64,000 nt of DNA. Origin: Symbiodinium sp. CCMP2592. Lineage: Eukaryota > Sar > Dinophyceae > Suessiales > Symbiodiniaceae. Below are positions 16,135 through 24,464 of this stretch, in pieces. The stretch covers positions 558,001-622,000 of the forward strand of contig CAJNDT010000491.1 of the NCBI GenBank assembly GCA_905221615.1, in the 5' to 3' direction. Under the pieces are notes generated by a model. The model did not search any database. It saw only the letters and a program-made list of their open reading frames with translations, and had not been told where the DNA came from. The number at the start of each line of letters is the position of its first letter. Within the stretch, counting starts at the first letter, position 1. The position numbers were made by a program, and so were the translations under genes.

Positions 16135-17227
16135 AGAGTTTAAACAACAAAAGCAAGAAGAAGAGAAACGAGCATTAGATATAATCAGGGCCTCAATGAT
16201 AGGTGATACTGAAAGATATAGAGAACAAGTTAGAAATCAACAGTTTGAAATTAGTCAAATGGCTAAAAATGATTTAAGTGATGTTCATAGTCAAGTTTTA
16301 CCGGCTGGTGTTCCAGTTCATTCAATGGATGTTCCAGTTAAAAGTAATCAAGGATACCCCCCATCATTACCGGCACCACCACAACAACAACCTATACAAG
16401 AAGAAGAAACTGACGATACACAACAAATAATGAAAATTTTTGATGATATGGAAATACAATCATCTGTCAAGGCAGGTATTAAATTTGATTTAAACAAAAT
16501 GAACTTAAATGATTGGTCTACAATTGACCCAAGTATTATGAAAAGAGATACATTAATGACTATGTTTAAACTAGCTGATAAAATTGGAAAATTAAATGAA
16601 AAACAACAAGAGCAGTTTAATAGAATAGAAGAAAAAAATAAATCATCTGATGCAGATACACCAGAACGTAAAAAAGCAATGGACGATGCAAGGGAGTTAT
16701 TCATAAACGCTTTTCATAATGAAAGTGTAGAAGAAGAAGACGAACTAACAGCATTAGAACAAAAAGTAGTATTTACAGATGGTTTTGACCCTGATGAAGT
16801 ATTCAATGATGATAGTATAAATTATAGAGGATTAATGTTTCAATTACATGTTAGAGATTTATTAACTACAGAAACTATAGAATTAGTAAGAAAATTTCCA
16901 TCAGACGAAAAAAGGAAACGGTATTTAGTAGCAATTATGGAGGCATATAAAAATGAGGATGAGTGGAATGCTGATTTTAACAGTGAAAAACTGAGCCGTA
17001 AAATTAAAGAGTTTAAAAAAATACGACAACGGCTAAAATCAAAAGTTGTTGAACCGTCGGCGGGTTCATCATCTTCATCAAGTGGAGTAGGACAATTACT
17101 ACCTTCACAACCATCATCATCATCAACACCTTTAAGAGACATAGCAGTAGCTGGAGCAAAAGCGGGAGTTGAAACTTTAGCAAAAGCTGGAGCAACGGCT
17201 TTAGCAAAATCATTTTTACCAGTATAA
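16115..17227 (+). CDS. Hypothetical viral protein, C-terminal part, with Gly/Ala-rich tail
   Basis: The 370-residue frame continues 15754-16134 past an A7 run. It is helical and charged (EEFKQQKQEEEKRALDII), with a Pro/Gln stretch (about 80-95), a long alpha-helical middle containing DPSIMKRDTLMTMFKLADKIG, a basic segment (REIKEFKK-like) and Ser/Pro-rich linker. The last 25 residues (GAKAGVETLAKAGATALAKSF) form an amphipathic Gly/Ala helix, as seen in small membrane-active or capsid-lining peptides. No homologue is recognised. Placed after penton and coiled-coil genes, it may be a minor virion or scaffold protein. Confidence 0.6.
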   Translation: MNLKKFEEFKQQKQEEEKRALDIIRASMIGDTERYREQVRNQQFEISQMAKNDLSDVHSQVLPAGVPVHSMDVPVKSNQGYPPSLPAPPQQQPIQEEETDDTQQIMKIFDDMEIQSSVKAGIKFDLNKMNLNDWSTIDPSIMKRDTLMTMFKLADKIGKLNEKQQEQFNRIEEKNKSSDADTPERKKAMDDARELFINAFHNESVEEEDELTALEQKVVFTDGFDPDEVFNDDSINYRGLMFQLHVRDLLTTETIELVRKFPSDEKRKRYLVAIMEAYKNEDEWNADFNSEKLSRKIKEFKKIRQRLKSKVVEPSAGSSSSSSGVGQLLPSQPSSSSTPLRDIAVAGAKAGVETLAKAGATALAKSFLPV

Positions 17228-17245
17228 AATATATATGTTTAATAT

Positions 17246-18067
17246 ATGCTACGCTTAAAGCCAACATTTGAACAAATTGAAAGGGAAGCAAGAACACGAA
17301 GATTAAAAGTATTACCGGAGAGGGAAAGAAGAACACAACAAGGAATATTATTAAATGATGTTAATTTTGATGATTTTGATTTAGATAAATATAATAAAAA
17401 GACAATAATACTTGATGATAATCCAGATAAAGGAACACAAACAGATAGATTTAATGAAACACCAAGTATAGCAGAAAGTATGAAAACACCAGAAGAAGAA
17501 GTTAAACAGATACAAACCGATGAAAGCGATGACACTATAAAAAGTAATGAGAAAGAACAAGAACGAGACAGAGAAAAAACTCAAAATAAATCAGTAATGA
17601 GGAGAGTTTATGATGCTATGTTTGGAGAAGATGAGTTTGAAGAAGAAAGAGAAGAAATGAGAAATAGGAGAGAGCAAATAGAAGAAGAAATAACAAGTGA
17701 ACCATCTATAGAGAAACAACAAAGTGAAGATAGCGATAATAGTTTACCTATGAATGTTAAGAAATCTTATGAGCCTTCATCATCTTCTTCAAGTTCTATA
17801 AGAAGTTCAAACAGAAGTGTTTTAATGCCACTTGAACAAGAAGCATTAAGTGATTATATTAATTCTTCGCCTGTTGAAACATTGCAAAGTTCCATTCCTA
17901 GTGATAGAACTATTGAATATGTAGATGACGCTTCGGAGAAGTCCTCGCGTGCTGAACGCGAAGCAACACCGCCTATTAGTGTTGTTAGTTCTCGCAGAAG
18001 TCAAGAAACAATAGAATACATTAGAAGCAGAAGTTCCAGAGGAAGCGCTAGGTCAATAAGAAGTTAA
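17246..18067 (+). CDS. Hypothetical viral protein, Ser/Arg-rich C-terminus
   Basis: The 273-residue protein starts MLRLKPTFEQIEREAR, echoing the N-terminus of the gene at 15754. The middle is very acidic with charged helices (EDEFEEEREEMRNRREQIEEE). A run of about seven Ser (near 180) and an SR-rich tail (RSRSSRGSARSIRS) follow, suggesting phosphorylation or nucleic-acid contact. No domain is recognised. It is 18 bp downstream of the previous gene and probably co-expressed; no clear TCTA is seen in the short gap. Confidence 0.6.
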   Translation: MLRLKPTFEQIEREARTRRLKVLPERERRTQQGILLNDVNFDDFDLDKYNKKTIILDDNPDKGTQTDRFNETPSIAESMKTPEEEVKQIQTDESDDTIKSNEKEQERDREKTQNKSVMRRVYDAMFGEDEFEEEREEMRNRREQIEEEITSEPSIEKQQSEDSDNSLPMNVKKSYEPSSSSSSSIRSSNRSVLMPLEQEALSDYINSSPVETLQSSIPSDRTIEYVDDASEKSSRAEREATPPISVVSSRRSQETIEYIRSRSSRGSARSIRS

Positions 18068-18075
18068 AAAAAACA

Positions 18076-18088
18076 TACTTAAAGAAAA
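18076..18088 (+). promoter_or_regulatory. Early-type promoter motif before the zinc-finger gene
   Basis: TACTTAAAGAAAA is identical to the copy at 19452-19464. It starts 38 bp before the ATG at 18114 and lies in non-coding DNA, which shows that the motif is conserved as DNA and not as peptide. Confidence 0.6.
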
Positions 18089-18113
18089 CCTAGCATTAAT
18101 ATATAAGATAGTT

Positions 18114-18473
18114 ATGACATGCTTAGTAATGGACAACGGAAAGAAAATAGACATTGATGATGACTTATTTGATGTATTATGGAACTCAATAGAAGAACCA
18201 GAAGAAGAAACCAACAAGGAAGAGAAAAGAAAGCGAAATAAAAAGTTATCAAATGATAAGCATAATAAGCTTAATAAAGAACGAGGATATTTTAAAGAAT
18301 ATTATAAAAGCAATGACAGATGTTATGAGTGTGAAAAATGTGGAAGAATGATAAGTAGCGGAACCAATAAATCAAAGCATCAAAAAACAAAGAGATGTAT
18401 AAGAAATTATGAAGATAAGTTAGAAAAAGAAATAACGGATAAAATAGTAAACAAAGTCTTATTATGGAATTGA
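18114..18473 (+). CDS. Zinc-finger protein, hypothetical
   Basis: The 119-residue charged protein has one finger, CYECEKCGRMISSGTNKSKHQKTKRC (cysteines within residues 64-89; key pattern CEKCG...IS.GT...KHQ...C). It is flanked by a Lys/Arg-rich segment and a C-terminal helix. The finger closely matches the C-terminal module of the GIY-YIG protein at 10819-11343, so the gene may be a shed regulatory or DNA-binding relative of it. No nuclease motif is present. Expression with the polymerase is suggested by the shared promoter motif. Function is not known. Confidence 0.7.
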   Translation: MTCLVMDNGKKIDIDDDLFDVLWNSIEEPEEETNKEEKRKRNKKLSNDKHNKLNKERGYFKEYYKSNDRCYECEKCGRMISSGTNKSKHQKTKRCIRNYEDKLEKEITDKIVNKVLLWN

Positions 18474-18497
18474 TATTATTTAATTTCTAAATAATAT
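18473..18497 (+). terminator. 10-bp hairpin between the zinc-finger gene and the integrase
   Basis: ATATTATTTA (18473-18482) pairs exactly with 18488-18497 around a 5-base loop. It begins at the last base of the stop codon. TCTA (18486-18489) used by the integrase lies inside loop and right arm, so end and start signals overlap. Confidence 0.55.
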
Positions 18498-18503
18498 TAA
18501 TTG

Positions 18504-19439
18504 ATGAGTAAAGAAGCAAAATTATCTGAGTTATATTTTGATATTGAGCGAGGCTTCGGTAGTGCTAAGAGTTTATATGATGATGCAATAAAAGCAGGTA
18601 TGGTAATCACACAAGAAGAAGTTAAAGAATGGTTAAAAAATCAATCAGTAAAACAAAGAAGCGGTTATAAACAATATAATAGTTTTTCTGCTCCTTTTGC
18701 TCGTGCCATTTATTCTGTTGATTTGATGAATATGATTAGTCTAATGAAAGATACAAACACATATAAAAAAGAATATCCATTATATGGTTTTGTTTGTATT
18801 GATAATTTTAGTAAAAAATGTCATGTTGTAGTTATGAAAGAGAAAGATGGACCAACTGTATTAAATGCCTTAAAGGAATGTTTCAAGGTAATGGGTTATC
18901 CTCAATCAGTTTATAGTGATGATGAAGGGGCACTTAATGATAAAATATTACAAACATATTTGAAAGATAACGGAATTATACATAATGTCACACTAACACA
19001 TGCTAACGTAGCCGAGAGAATGATAAGAACATTAAAGAAGATGATAAGTGATAGATTACAAGTTCATAAACAAGGAGCTTGGACAATAATGTTAAAACCT
19101 GTCTTAGATAAATATAATAAACAAATGGTTCACTCAACGACTGGTTTAGTTCCTAATGAAGCACATAAAGACGATAACCACATAACAGTAAAGTCTAACT
19201 CAGTATTGAAAGAAAAATATTTAAGAAATTATCCTAATATCAGTGAAGGCGATACTGTAAAAATCTATACAAAAAGCGGTGGTAATTATACAAGTAGAAA
19301 AGAAACAAGGAGCCGGTGGAGCGAACAAACTTATCAAGTTAAAAGTGTTGAATGCGGTATGCAACTTAATAAATATTATGTTCTTGAAGGATTACCTAAA
19401 CGGTATTTACGCCATGAATTATTGTTAATTAATAAATAA
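18504..19439 (+). CDS. Retroviral-type integrase (rve, Polinton class)
   Basis: It would insert the viral DNA into host chromosomes. The catalytic triad is visible: Asp73 in YSVDLMNM, Asp139 in VYSDDEGAL and Glu171 in THANVAERMIRTLKK, with 31 residues between the last two. After the core comes an HST.GLVPNEA segment typical of Polinton and Ty3-type integrases. The C-terminus has an SH3/chromo-like fold pattern (EGDTVKIYTKSGGNY... WSEQTYQVKSV...YYVLEGLPKRYLRHELL). No N-terminal HHCC finger is obvious. The start is ATG 18504; an in-frame TTG at 18501 is less likely. TCTA lies at 18486-18489. Confidence 0.92.
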   Translation: MSKEAKLSELYFDIERGFGSAKSLYDDAIKAGMVITQEEVKEWLKNQSVKQRSGYKQYNSFSAPFARAIYSVDLMNMISLMKDTNTYKKEYPLYGFVCIDNFSKKCHVVVMKEKDGPTVLNALKECFKVMGYPQSVYSDDEGALNDKILQTYLKDNGIIHNVTLTHANVAERMIRTLKKMISDRLQVHKQGAWTIMLKPVLDKYNKQMVHSTTGLVPNEAHKDDNHITVKSNSVLKEKYLRNYPNISEGDTVKIYTKSGGNYTSRKETRSRWSEQTYQVKSVECGMQLNKYYVLEGLPKRYLRHELLLINK

Positions 19440-19451
19440 ATGGTAAAAAAC

Positions 19452-19464
19452 TACTTAAAGAAAA
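19452..19464 (+). promoter_or_regulatory. Early-type promoter motif before the last viral gene
   Basis: TACTTAAAGAAAA, preceded by a run of A, starts 36 bp before ATG 19488. It lies within the open frame that could start at 19440, where it would encode NYLKKN; the same DNA encodes NYLKEN in the polymerase frame. Confidence 0.6.
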
Positions 19465-19487
19465 ATCGCCCTAGAATAGTAGGGAAA

Positions 19488-20087
19488 ATGGAAACATTCA
19501 ACTTCAATTTTAAGTGTAAATATTGTATCAGTTACAAGAGCAGAAGAAATGAAATATTAAATAATTTATTTGATGGTAATGTTACTAATAATATCTTGTC
19601 TTTTACAACTTGTAACTTTTGTCATAAAATGCATGAGTATGAGAAGGAATACTCAACTAAACCATTAGAAACAATAGAGCACAAACAAATACATTGTATA
19701 TTAAATCATTTTGACAATGGATACATGAAACTAACAAATTTGAAAGATAAAAAGAGTTATTTGAAAGACATAATAGATAAATCAAACTGTAGGTTCAAAC
19801 CATTATTTACCAAGTTCTTGAATGAAACAAAACATATTAAAATGATTGAAAAATATAAAGAATTTTGGTTATTAGACTATGACATTAAGCATCTTAGAGT
19901 ATCTTATGATTTTAAAAATAGTGTTTATAAATATAGAAACCAATATGAACAAACAATAAGCATTATTATTCTCATAATTTTCTATCAATATTTTGAAAAA
20001 CAAGTAGGTATTTATAGAAACTATTTTAATATTGATGCCTTATGGAGTTATTCATATAATATCTTTAAAGAAGAAGATGAAAGTTAA
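19488..20087 (+). CDS. Cysteine-rich hypothetical viral protein
   Basis: The product has two CxxC pairs near the N-terminus, FKCKYCISY and TTCNFCHKMH, spaced as in a zinc ribbon, then a helical Lys/Tyr/Phe-rich body without motifs. I do not recognise a family. An upstream in-frame ATG at 19440 would add 16 residues, but the promoter motif lies between the two, so 19488 is preferred (199 residues). It is the last viral gene, overlapping nothing, immediately after the integrase. Very AT-rich codon use matches the other viral genes. Confidence 0.65.
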   Translation: METFNFNFKCKYCISYKSRRNEILNNLFDGNVTNNILSFTTCNFCHKMHEYEKEYSTKPLETIEHKQIHCILNHFDNGYMKLTNLKDKKSYLKDIIDKSNCRFKPLFTKFLNETKHIKMIEKYKEFWLLDYDIKHLRVSYDFKNSVYKYRNQYEQTISIIILIIFYQYFEKQVGIYRNYFNIDALWSYSYNIFKEEDES

Positions 20088-20660
20088 AGCCATTCATAAT
20101 AATATTAATATAAAATATTAATATAAATGTAGACAAAAGCCACCACAGAAACCTAGACATAATATTATATAGAATATTATACATAATACCCCGACTTAAA
20201 CCGACTAAGGAAGGAAACTAATGCCTAAGATTATGATGTAAGATAGCATAAAATATTGGGATAGGGTAATAGATAAAACTTATACAAAACCTTATGATAA
20301 TAAACCTTCATAAGTTGTAGGTAATTAGAATAATTCAAAAGTTACCCCAAAACTACATAAAGATTTTCTATTAGGATACAACAAAAACGATAACGAATGA
20401 GATAGACAAGTTAAAAAACAGTATAGGGGCCTATATAGGGGGTATGGGGATAGCCCTAGAACCAACCTTTTACTAATTTTTCCCCCTCCCCCCCCCTTGA
20501 CCGCTTCCGCCACATCACGACATATAACGATGAATACGAGCAAACGCAAAACCAGCAACACCTAGACAAGAAGACTCGTTAACTATCATATAATGTACAT
20601 ATAAAAGACAACGAGCAAATCCAACAAACTCTAAACGCTGAAAGCACGGTATACCGAAAC
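20088..20660. other. Right non-coding end of the viral island
   Basis: No gene is visible. A 10-bp inverted repeat lies at 20102-20111/20115-20124, just past the last gene, and may terminate it. CCCCGACTT...CCGA at 20189-20204 repeats, in the same orientation, 1808-1823 in the left flank. A C-run (about 20482-20497) marks the transition, after which the sequence becomes less AT-rich. No terminal inverted repeat could be fixed. Confidence 0.5.
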
Positions 20661-20663
20661 GCA

Positions 20664-20696
20664 CTGTTTATAAACAAACCCTGTGTTTATAAACAG
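20664..20696. repeat. 13-bp perfect inverted repeat just outside the island
   Basis: CTGTTTATAAACA (20664-20676) and its reverse complement (20684-20696) flank a 7-base spacer. Each arm itself contains the palindrome TGTTTATAAACA. It lies between the viral island and the (TA) tract. Confidence 0.75.
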
Positions 20697-20872
20697 ACCG
20701 CCGGGTTTGAAGCAATTCAGAGCTGATGTTGTAGTTGGAAACAAAAACATGCACGCATGCGCACCAAACGAGCGACCAACTGGCACAGAAACCCACGCAC
20801 AACCATCCGAAACACACAAAATCACTAAAAATAGTGGGTTGCCAAAACGCAGGCCCCACAGCCTCCTCTTCT

Positions 20873-21495
20873 GTATATATATGTATATTATATATTATAT
20901 TATATATATATATATATATATATATTATATTATATTATATTATATCATATTATATTACATTATATTATATTATATTATATTATCTGATATTATATTATAT
21001 TATATTATGTATATATATATATATATATATATTATTACATATTATATATTATATTATATATATATATCTATATATATATAAGTATATGTTAGTAATTATC
21101 TTATATTTTATATTATATTATATTATATTATATATATATTATATTATATATTATTAATATATTATTATATATATAAATATTAATATTATCTTTCTATCTT
21201 AATCTATTAGATATTATATTTTTATTAATATTATATATTAGATATTATAGTATATTATATATACATATTATATTATATTATATACTATATATTATATATT
21301 ATATATATTATATCTATATATATATATATATATATATTATATTATATTATATTATATGATATGATATTATATTATATTATATTATATTATATTATTTTAT
21401 ATTATATTATATTATATTGTATTATATTATATTATATTATATTATATTATATTATATTATATATATATATAGTGTATATATATATGTACTATTAA
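20873..21495. repeat. Long TATAT/TATTA microsatellite
   Basis: About 620 bp consist of TA, TATAT and TATTA units with few interruptions. Apparent Ile/Tyr-rich open frames across it are artefacts. It separates the viral island from host sequence of normal GC. Confidence 0.95.
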
Positions 21496-21637
21496 TGCAT
21501 GAGTATATATGTATTTATTTACTCGTCCCGTGTTGGCTTCTGAATTCGGATCGCTTTGTTCGGGGCTCTCCGGGTTTAATTGGTTCGGGGCTGTTCGAAG
21601 CTGCGCGAAAGAGATCGGTTTTCCTCCCTCTGCGAAC

Positions 21638-22045
21638 TCAGCGGTGTGGGAGTGAGAACTGCAGCGACAACTTCAAAAGCACGTGTCTGCTCACGTGATT
21701 CGGGTGGCTGGCCACTGCCAGCTGCTTTACTCGCCTCACTGCATCCTCACCCATATAGTTCGCACTGTAGCGAGGGTTGCATCTGTACTCGCCAATAAAG
21801 TCAATCACCTCGTGCTCAAAAATATGTTGCTTGGGTCGCACCTTCCAGCGAGGGATTCCATTGGCCGGGGCCATTGAAGCCAATCGATCGTAAGAGGCCC
21901 GGTACAGATAGTAAGCAGACTCGCACAAGCGGCACTGATCTTCTGTGAAGTACCGGCCATTCTCCATCTGAGTCTGCTCCAAGTGCATGAGCCCAGTCAA
22001 TACACCGAGAACGAGCCTCGGATTTGTAGTTTGGATTTCGATCAA
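21638..22045 (-). pseudogene. Dinoflagellate gene family, last visible exon
   Basis: This minus-strand frame encodes CRLCESAYYLYRASYDRLAS, then a segment of the form WKVRPKQHIFEHEVIDFI, NPRYSANYMGEDAVRRVKQLA and a helical end. I recognise the order (RPK.H..H......NPR...MDED..GR) from multi-exon hypothetical proteins abundant in Symbiodinium genomes. Their function is unknown to me. It lies downstream, on the same strand, of the pieces at 22149-22541 and 23450-24464, which belong to the same family. The upstream pieces contain frame breaks, so it is labelled a probable pseudogene, but intron boundaries were not resolved. Confidence 0.55.
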
Positions 22046-22148
22046 GATATTTGAATATCAGGTGGAAAGAAAACTTAGGCCTGTGGGGGAGGGTATATGA
22101 GGATTAAATATTAGAACAACAAAAAAAGACAAGTTACCTATTTTAAGG

Positions 22149-22541
22149 TTATAATAACTCTGAAAAGCAACACGTTGCCAACTTAGTCTGCACTAGCTGG
22201 CTGGGGCACTTCAGATGTTCTGGCCGGTCAGGCTCGCTCATCGAGAGCAGAAGATCTTCCAGCAGATAATGTAGCCAAAACACCATATACTTGGCTGCAG
22301 CAGCTCGCAAGATCTTTTGGGATACTGTAGCGAAATCAGCTTTCAGGGCATCGTTCGTAAAAAGTCTCCTTTCGGCTCTGTCCTCGATACCCCATTTCTG
22401 ACAATAGCCCTTGTAACTTCGCCATCCTTGCTCAAGGCGACTATCCCGGGAAGAGCCCTTCCAGGGGAAATGGGTGTCCGAGAGGTCTAAAAGCATGGAT
22501 GTCACCACGTCAACCAAACAAGCCAAGTGGACGATGTGCAT
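22149..22541 (-). pseudogene. Dinoflagellate gene family, internal exon
   Basis: The frame encodes HIVHLACLVDVVTSMLLDLSDT, RDSRLEQGWRSYKGYCQKWG and AAAAKYMVFWLHYLLEDLL. It is a helical segment that precedes the RPK.H block in the same family. An intron of about 100 bp could separate it from 21638-22045. The short frame 22785-22991 (LLFTNFGRAARHRNTQLAIID) may be a further exon upstream. Confidence 0.5.
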
Positions 22542-23449
22542 GACGTCGGGAAGGATACCTTACAATACTGTGTATTATAAGTGTATATACATTATAATTA
22601 ATGGGATCACTTCTGGTTTACATGTTTTGAAGGCTTAAGCTTTGTTTAGACGTGTCGGGACAAAACAGGAAAACAGGCTTTGATCACGCTGGCAAGAATC
22701 GCCAGGGACAGTAGTTGCCCCTCATCCCAGCGAAGGGAGTCGACCCATGGATCCTGATGAGTTCATCATTTCCAGAACACAACCTCAGTCGACATGATTA
22801 TAGGCTCTATAGCTCAGAACAGCTAAATTCTGCGAATCGATGATGGCGAGCTGCGTGTTGCGATGGCGGGCTGCTCGACCAAAATTTGTGAACAACAGTT
22901 CAGCATCATTTGGTTCCGGGTCGTGGCTACGAGGATACTTCAGATTCCATTGCAATGCCTGCAGGAATGACGAACCGCAAACCTTGACCATTTAGCAACA
23001 TTTCATGGTGCTTACCAAACCCTAAACCCAAAAACCCGAAACCTTAAACCCTTCGGCTCACATCCTGCCTCACAGTAGTAGCATGTCATCTTGCGGGTGT
23101 AGTTTCCTTAGAATCTGAGCATGACCACTAATTGCAAGCGCAGAGTTCACCTCTTAAATCGCGAGCCGTTGGTTGCAAACGAGAAGCTCTGCAATCCAAA
23201 ACACTTGGTAATGAACTCTTGGTCCATCTGGAAACCATCCAAAACGATAGTGTATTCACCACAGATGCGGCGGCCACCTTTTGCTTTTGCGAGGCCTGTA
23301 ACGCTTGCCCGCCGTTCACATCTTCTGAAGGATAAATTCCCTGACCTAGGCTCGGTATGTCCCTTGGTTAGGGTGCCAACCTTTGAATGGGCCCGAAACA
23401 CCATCCCCGTTACACAAACATGAAACACAACCAAACTCGGTACCTGACA

Positions 23450-23820
23450 CTTCTCTCTATAAGGACTGGGCGGCTGAGAACCTCGGGCGACCAGGCGATT
23501 GTCTTCATAATCAGGTGTCTGGCTTCATTGGTACATTTGCCAGACATACAACTCAGCCTCAGAAGAATCTTGAGGCGAACCTTCGACAGAATACGAACTC
23601 AATTGTTTTAAGATCTCGAAGTTCTGAGTACCTAGAGCTGTTGTATCTTCAGTTTGCAAAACAATAGCTCTTTCCGGACAGTTGGATATATAGCGCAGCA
23701 AGTTTCGGTAGCTTTCAGCTCCGTCTCCGTACAGTCGTACAGGTACGAAGAAATCTTCTGCATCCGAAAGGGCCTGAGGGTAGAGTACGAACCTGGAAAC
23801 ACAGCATAAAATTAGAAAGC
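23450..23820 (-). pseudogene. Dinoflagellate gene family, two middle exons
   Basis: On the minus strand, after an AG at about 23812, a frame reads YPQALSDAEDFFVPVRLYGDGAESYRN. After a second possible junction near 23630 it reads TQNFEILKQLSSYS. The FVPVRLYGDGAE block is characteristic of the same dinoflagellate family. Neither piece starts with ATG, so both are missed by simple ORF calling. Splice sites are inferred from AG dinucleotides only. Confidence 0.5.
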
Positions 23821-23939
23821 CGAGCAGCCGGGTGATTGAACCACCAATGCGAAGCGAACATTCTCATATGTTGGCAGTATTCTCGGATGTCCTGTGATCG
23901 TTTCGAATTATCGCTGGAACACACATATTAAATCACGAA

Positions 23940-24464
23940 AGCATAGCATGCCCAAAGAATCTCTGCGCGCAGATGGGCTCTGGTTTCCCAAAGAACTTGT
24001 GAAACAGCTGACGGTTGAAATCGTAGATGGGGACCATCACTTCGTGAGGGAGGAACATGTAGTGCTCTTGCCAGCCAGATCCTGAATTGCCAGCTGCGTC
24101 CAAGTTAACCTCACTTGATGTTTATGTGCCCTAGAAAATCACAGGTAGGAAAGCCAAGGTCCACTCGTAGGGAACCCAAATCTTGTGGGGTGCTGGAAGA
24201 ACTTTGCCTCAAATGCGAAGCATATAAGCAGTAGTTAGTAGCTTCTAAGTTGCCAGGTTTAGTTGCAAACAAGTGTCGCCACGGTTGTTTCAGAGACCAT
24301 GCTTCCAGCACGGGGACATGTCCCCATTGTGTCTTCTTTGCATCCAGCTTCCTCGCTAGATCTAGCAGATCAGGCCTTAGTTGGAGTGGGGTGCCGGCGC
24401 CAACCTCTGAGTTGAACTTTAGGATGCAGTCCAAGATACGGCACCAGCATTTGTGGTAGTTCAA
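23940..24464 (-). pseudogene. Dinoflagellate gene family, upstream exon with a short insertion
   Basis: The frame 24464-24111 encodes LQLRPDLLDLARKLDAKKTQWGHV, LEAWSLKQPWRHLF and CDFLGHINIK, then meets a TGA. Four bases later the coding pattern resumes in another phase with VNLDAAGN and EHYMFLPHEVMVPIYDFNRQLFHKFFG. This is the expected continuation in the family, so a four-base insertion seems to break the gene. Confidence 0.5.

Larger units (their letters stand above)
1660..20640. mobile_element. Integrated Polinton-like virus (PLV/Maverick class)
   Basis: This is one AT-rich island of about 19 kb with densely packed intron-free genes, between host DNA of much higher GC. It holds the diagnostic set of the Polinton/PLV group: protein-primed DNA polymerase B (2307-6116), FtsK/HerA-type packaging ATPase (7767-8558), double-jelly-roll-type capsid protein (11400-12828), penton-like minor capsid protein (13882-14718) and rve integrase (18504-19439). 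An S74 fibre, a class 3 lipase and two GIY-YIG nucleases are typical PLV accessories. No Ulp1-type maturation protease was found, unlike animal Mavericks. Ends are approximate because no terminal inverted repeat or target-site duplication could be fixed. Three genes carry single-base frame breaks, so the copy may be decaying or the assembly imperfect. Confidence 0.88.

Noticed and set aside
20664-20696. CRISPR-like spaced repeats
   Set aside because: Only two units, inverted rather than direct, in eukaryotic DNA.
1660-20700. Terminal inverted repeats of the viral island
   Set aside because: Left and right flanks were compared by eye; the best match (AGCGTT.AG.GTT near 1994 and near 20635 inverted) is short and imperfect.
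20683-21500. Ile/Tyr-rich open frames on both strands
   Set aside because: They lie in a TA/TATTA microsatellite; composition explains the lack of stops.
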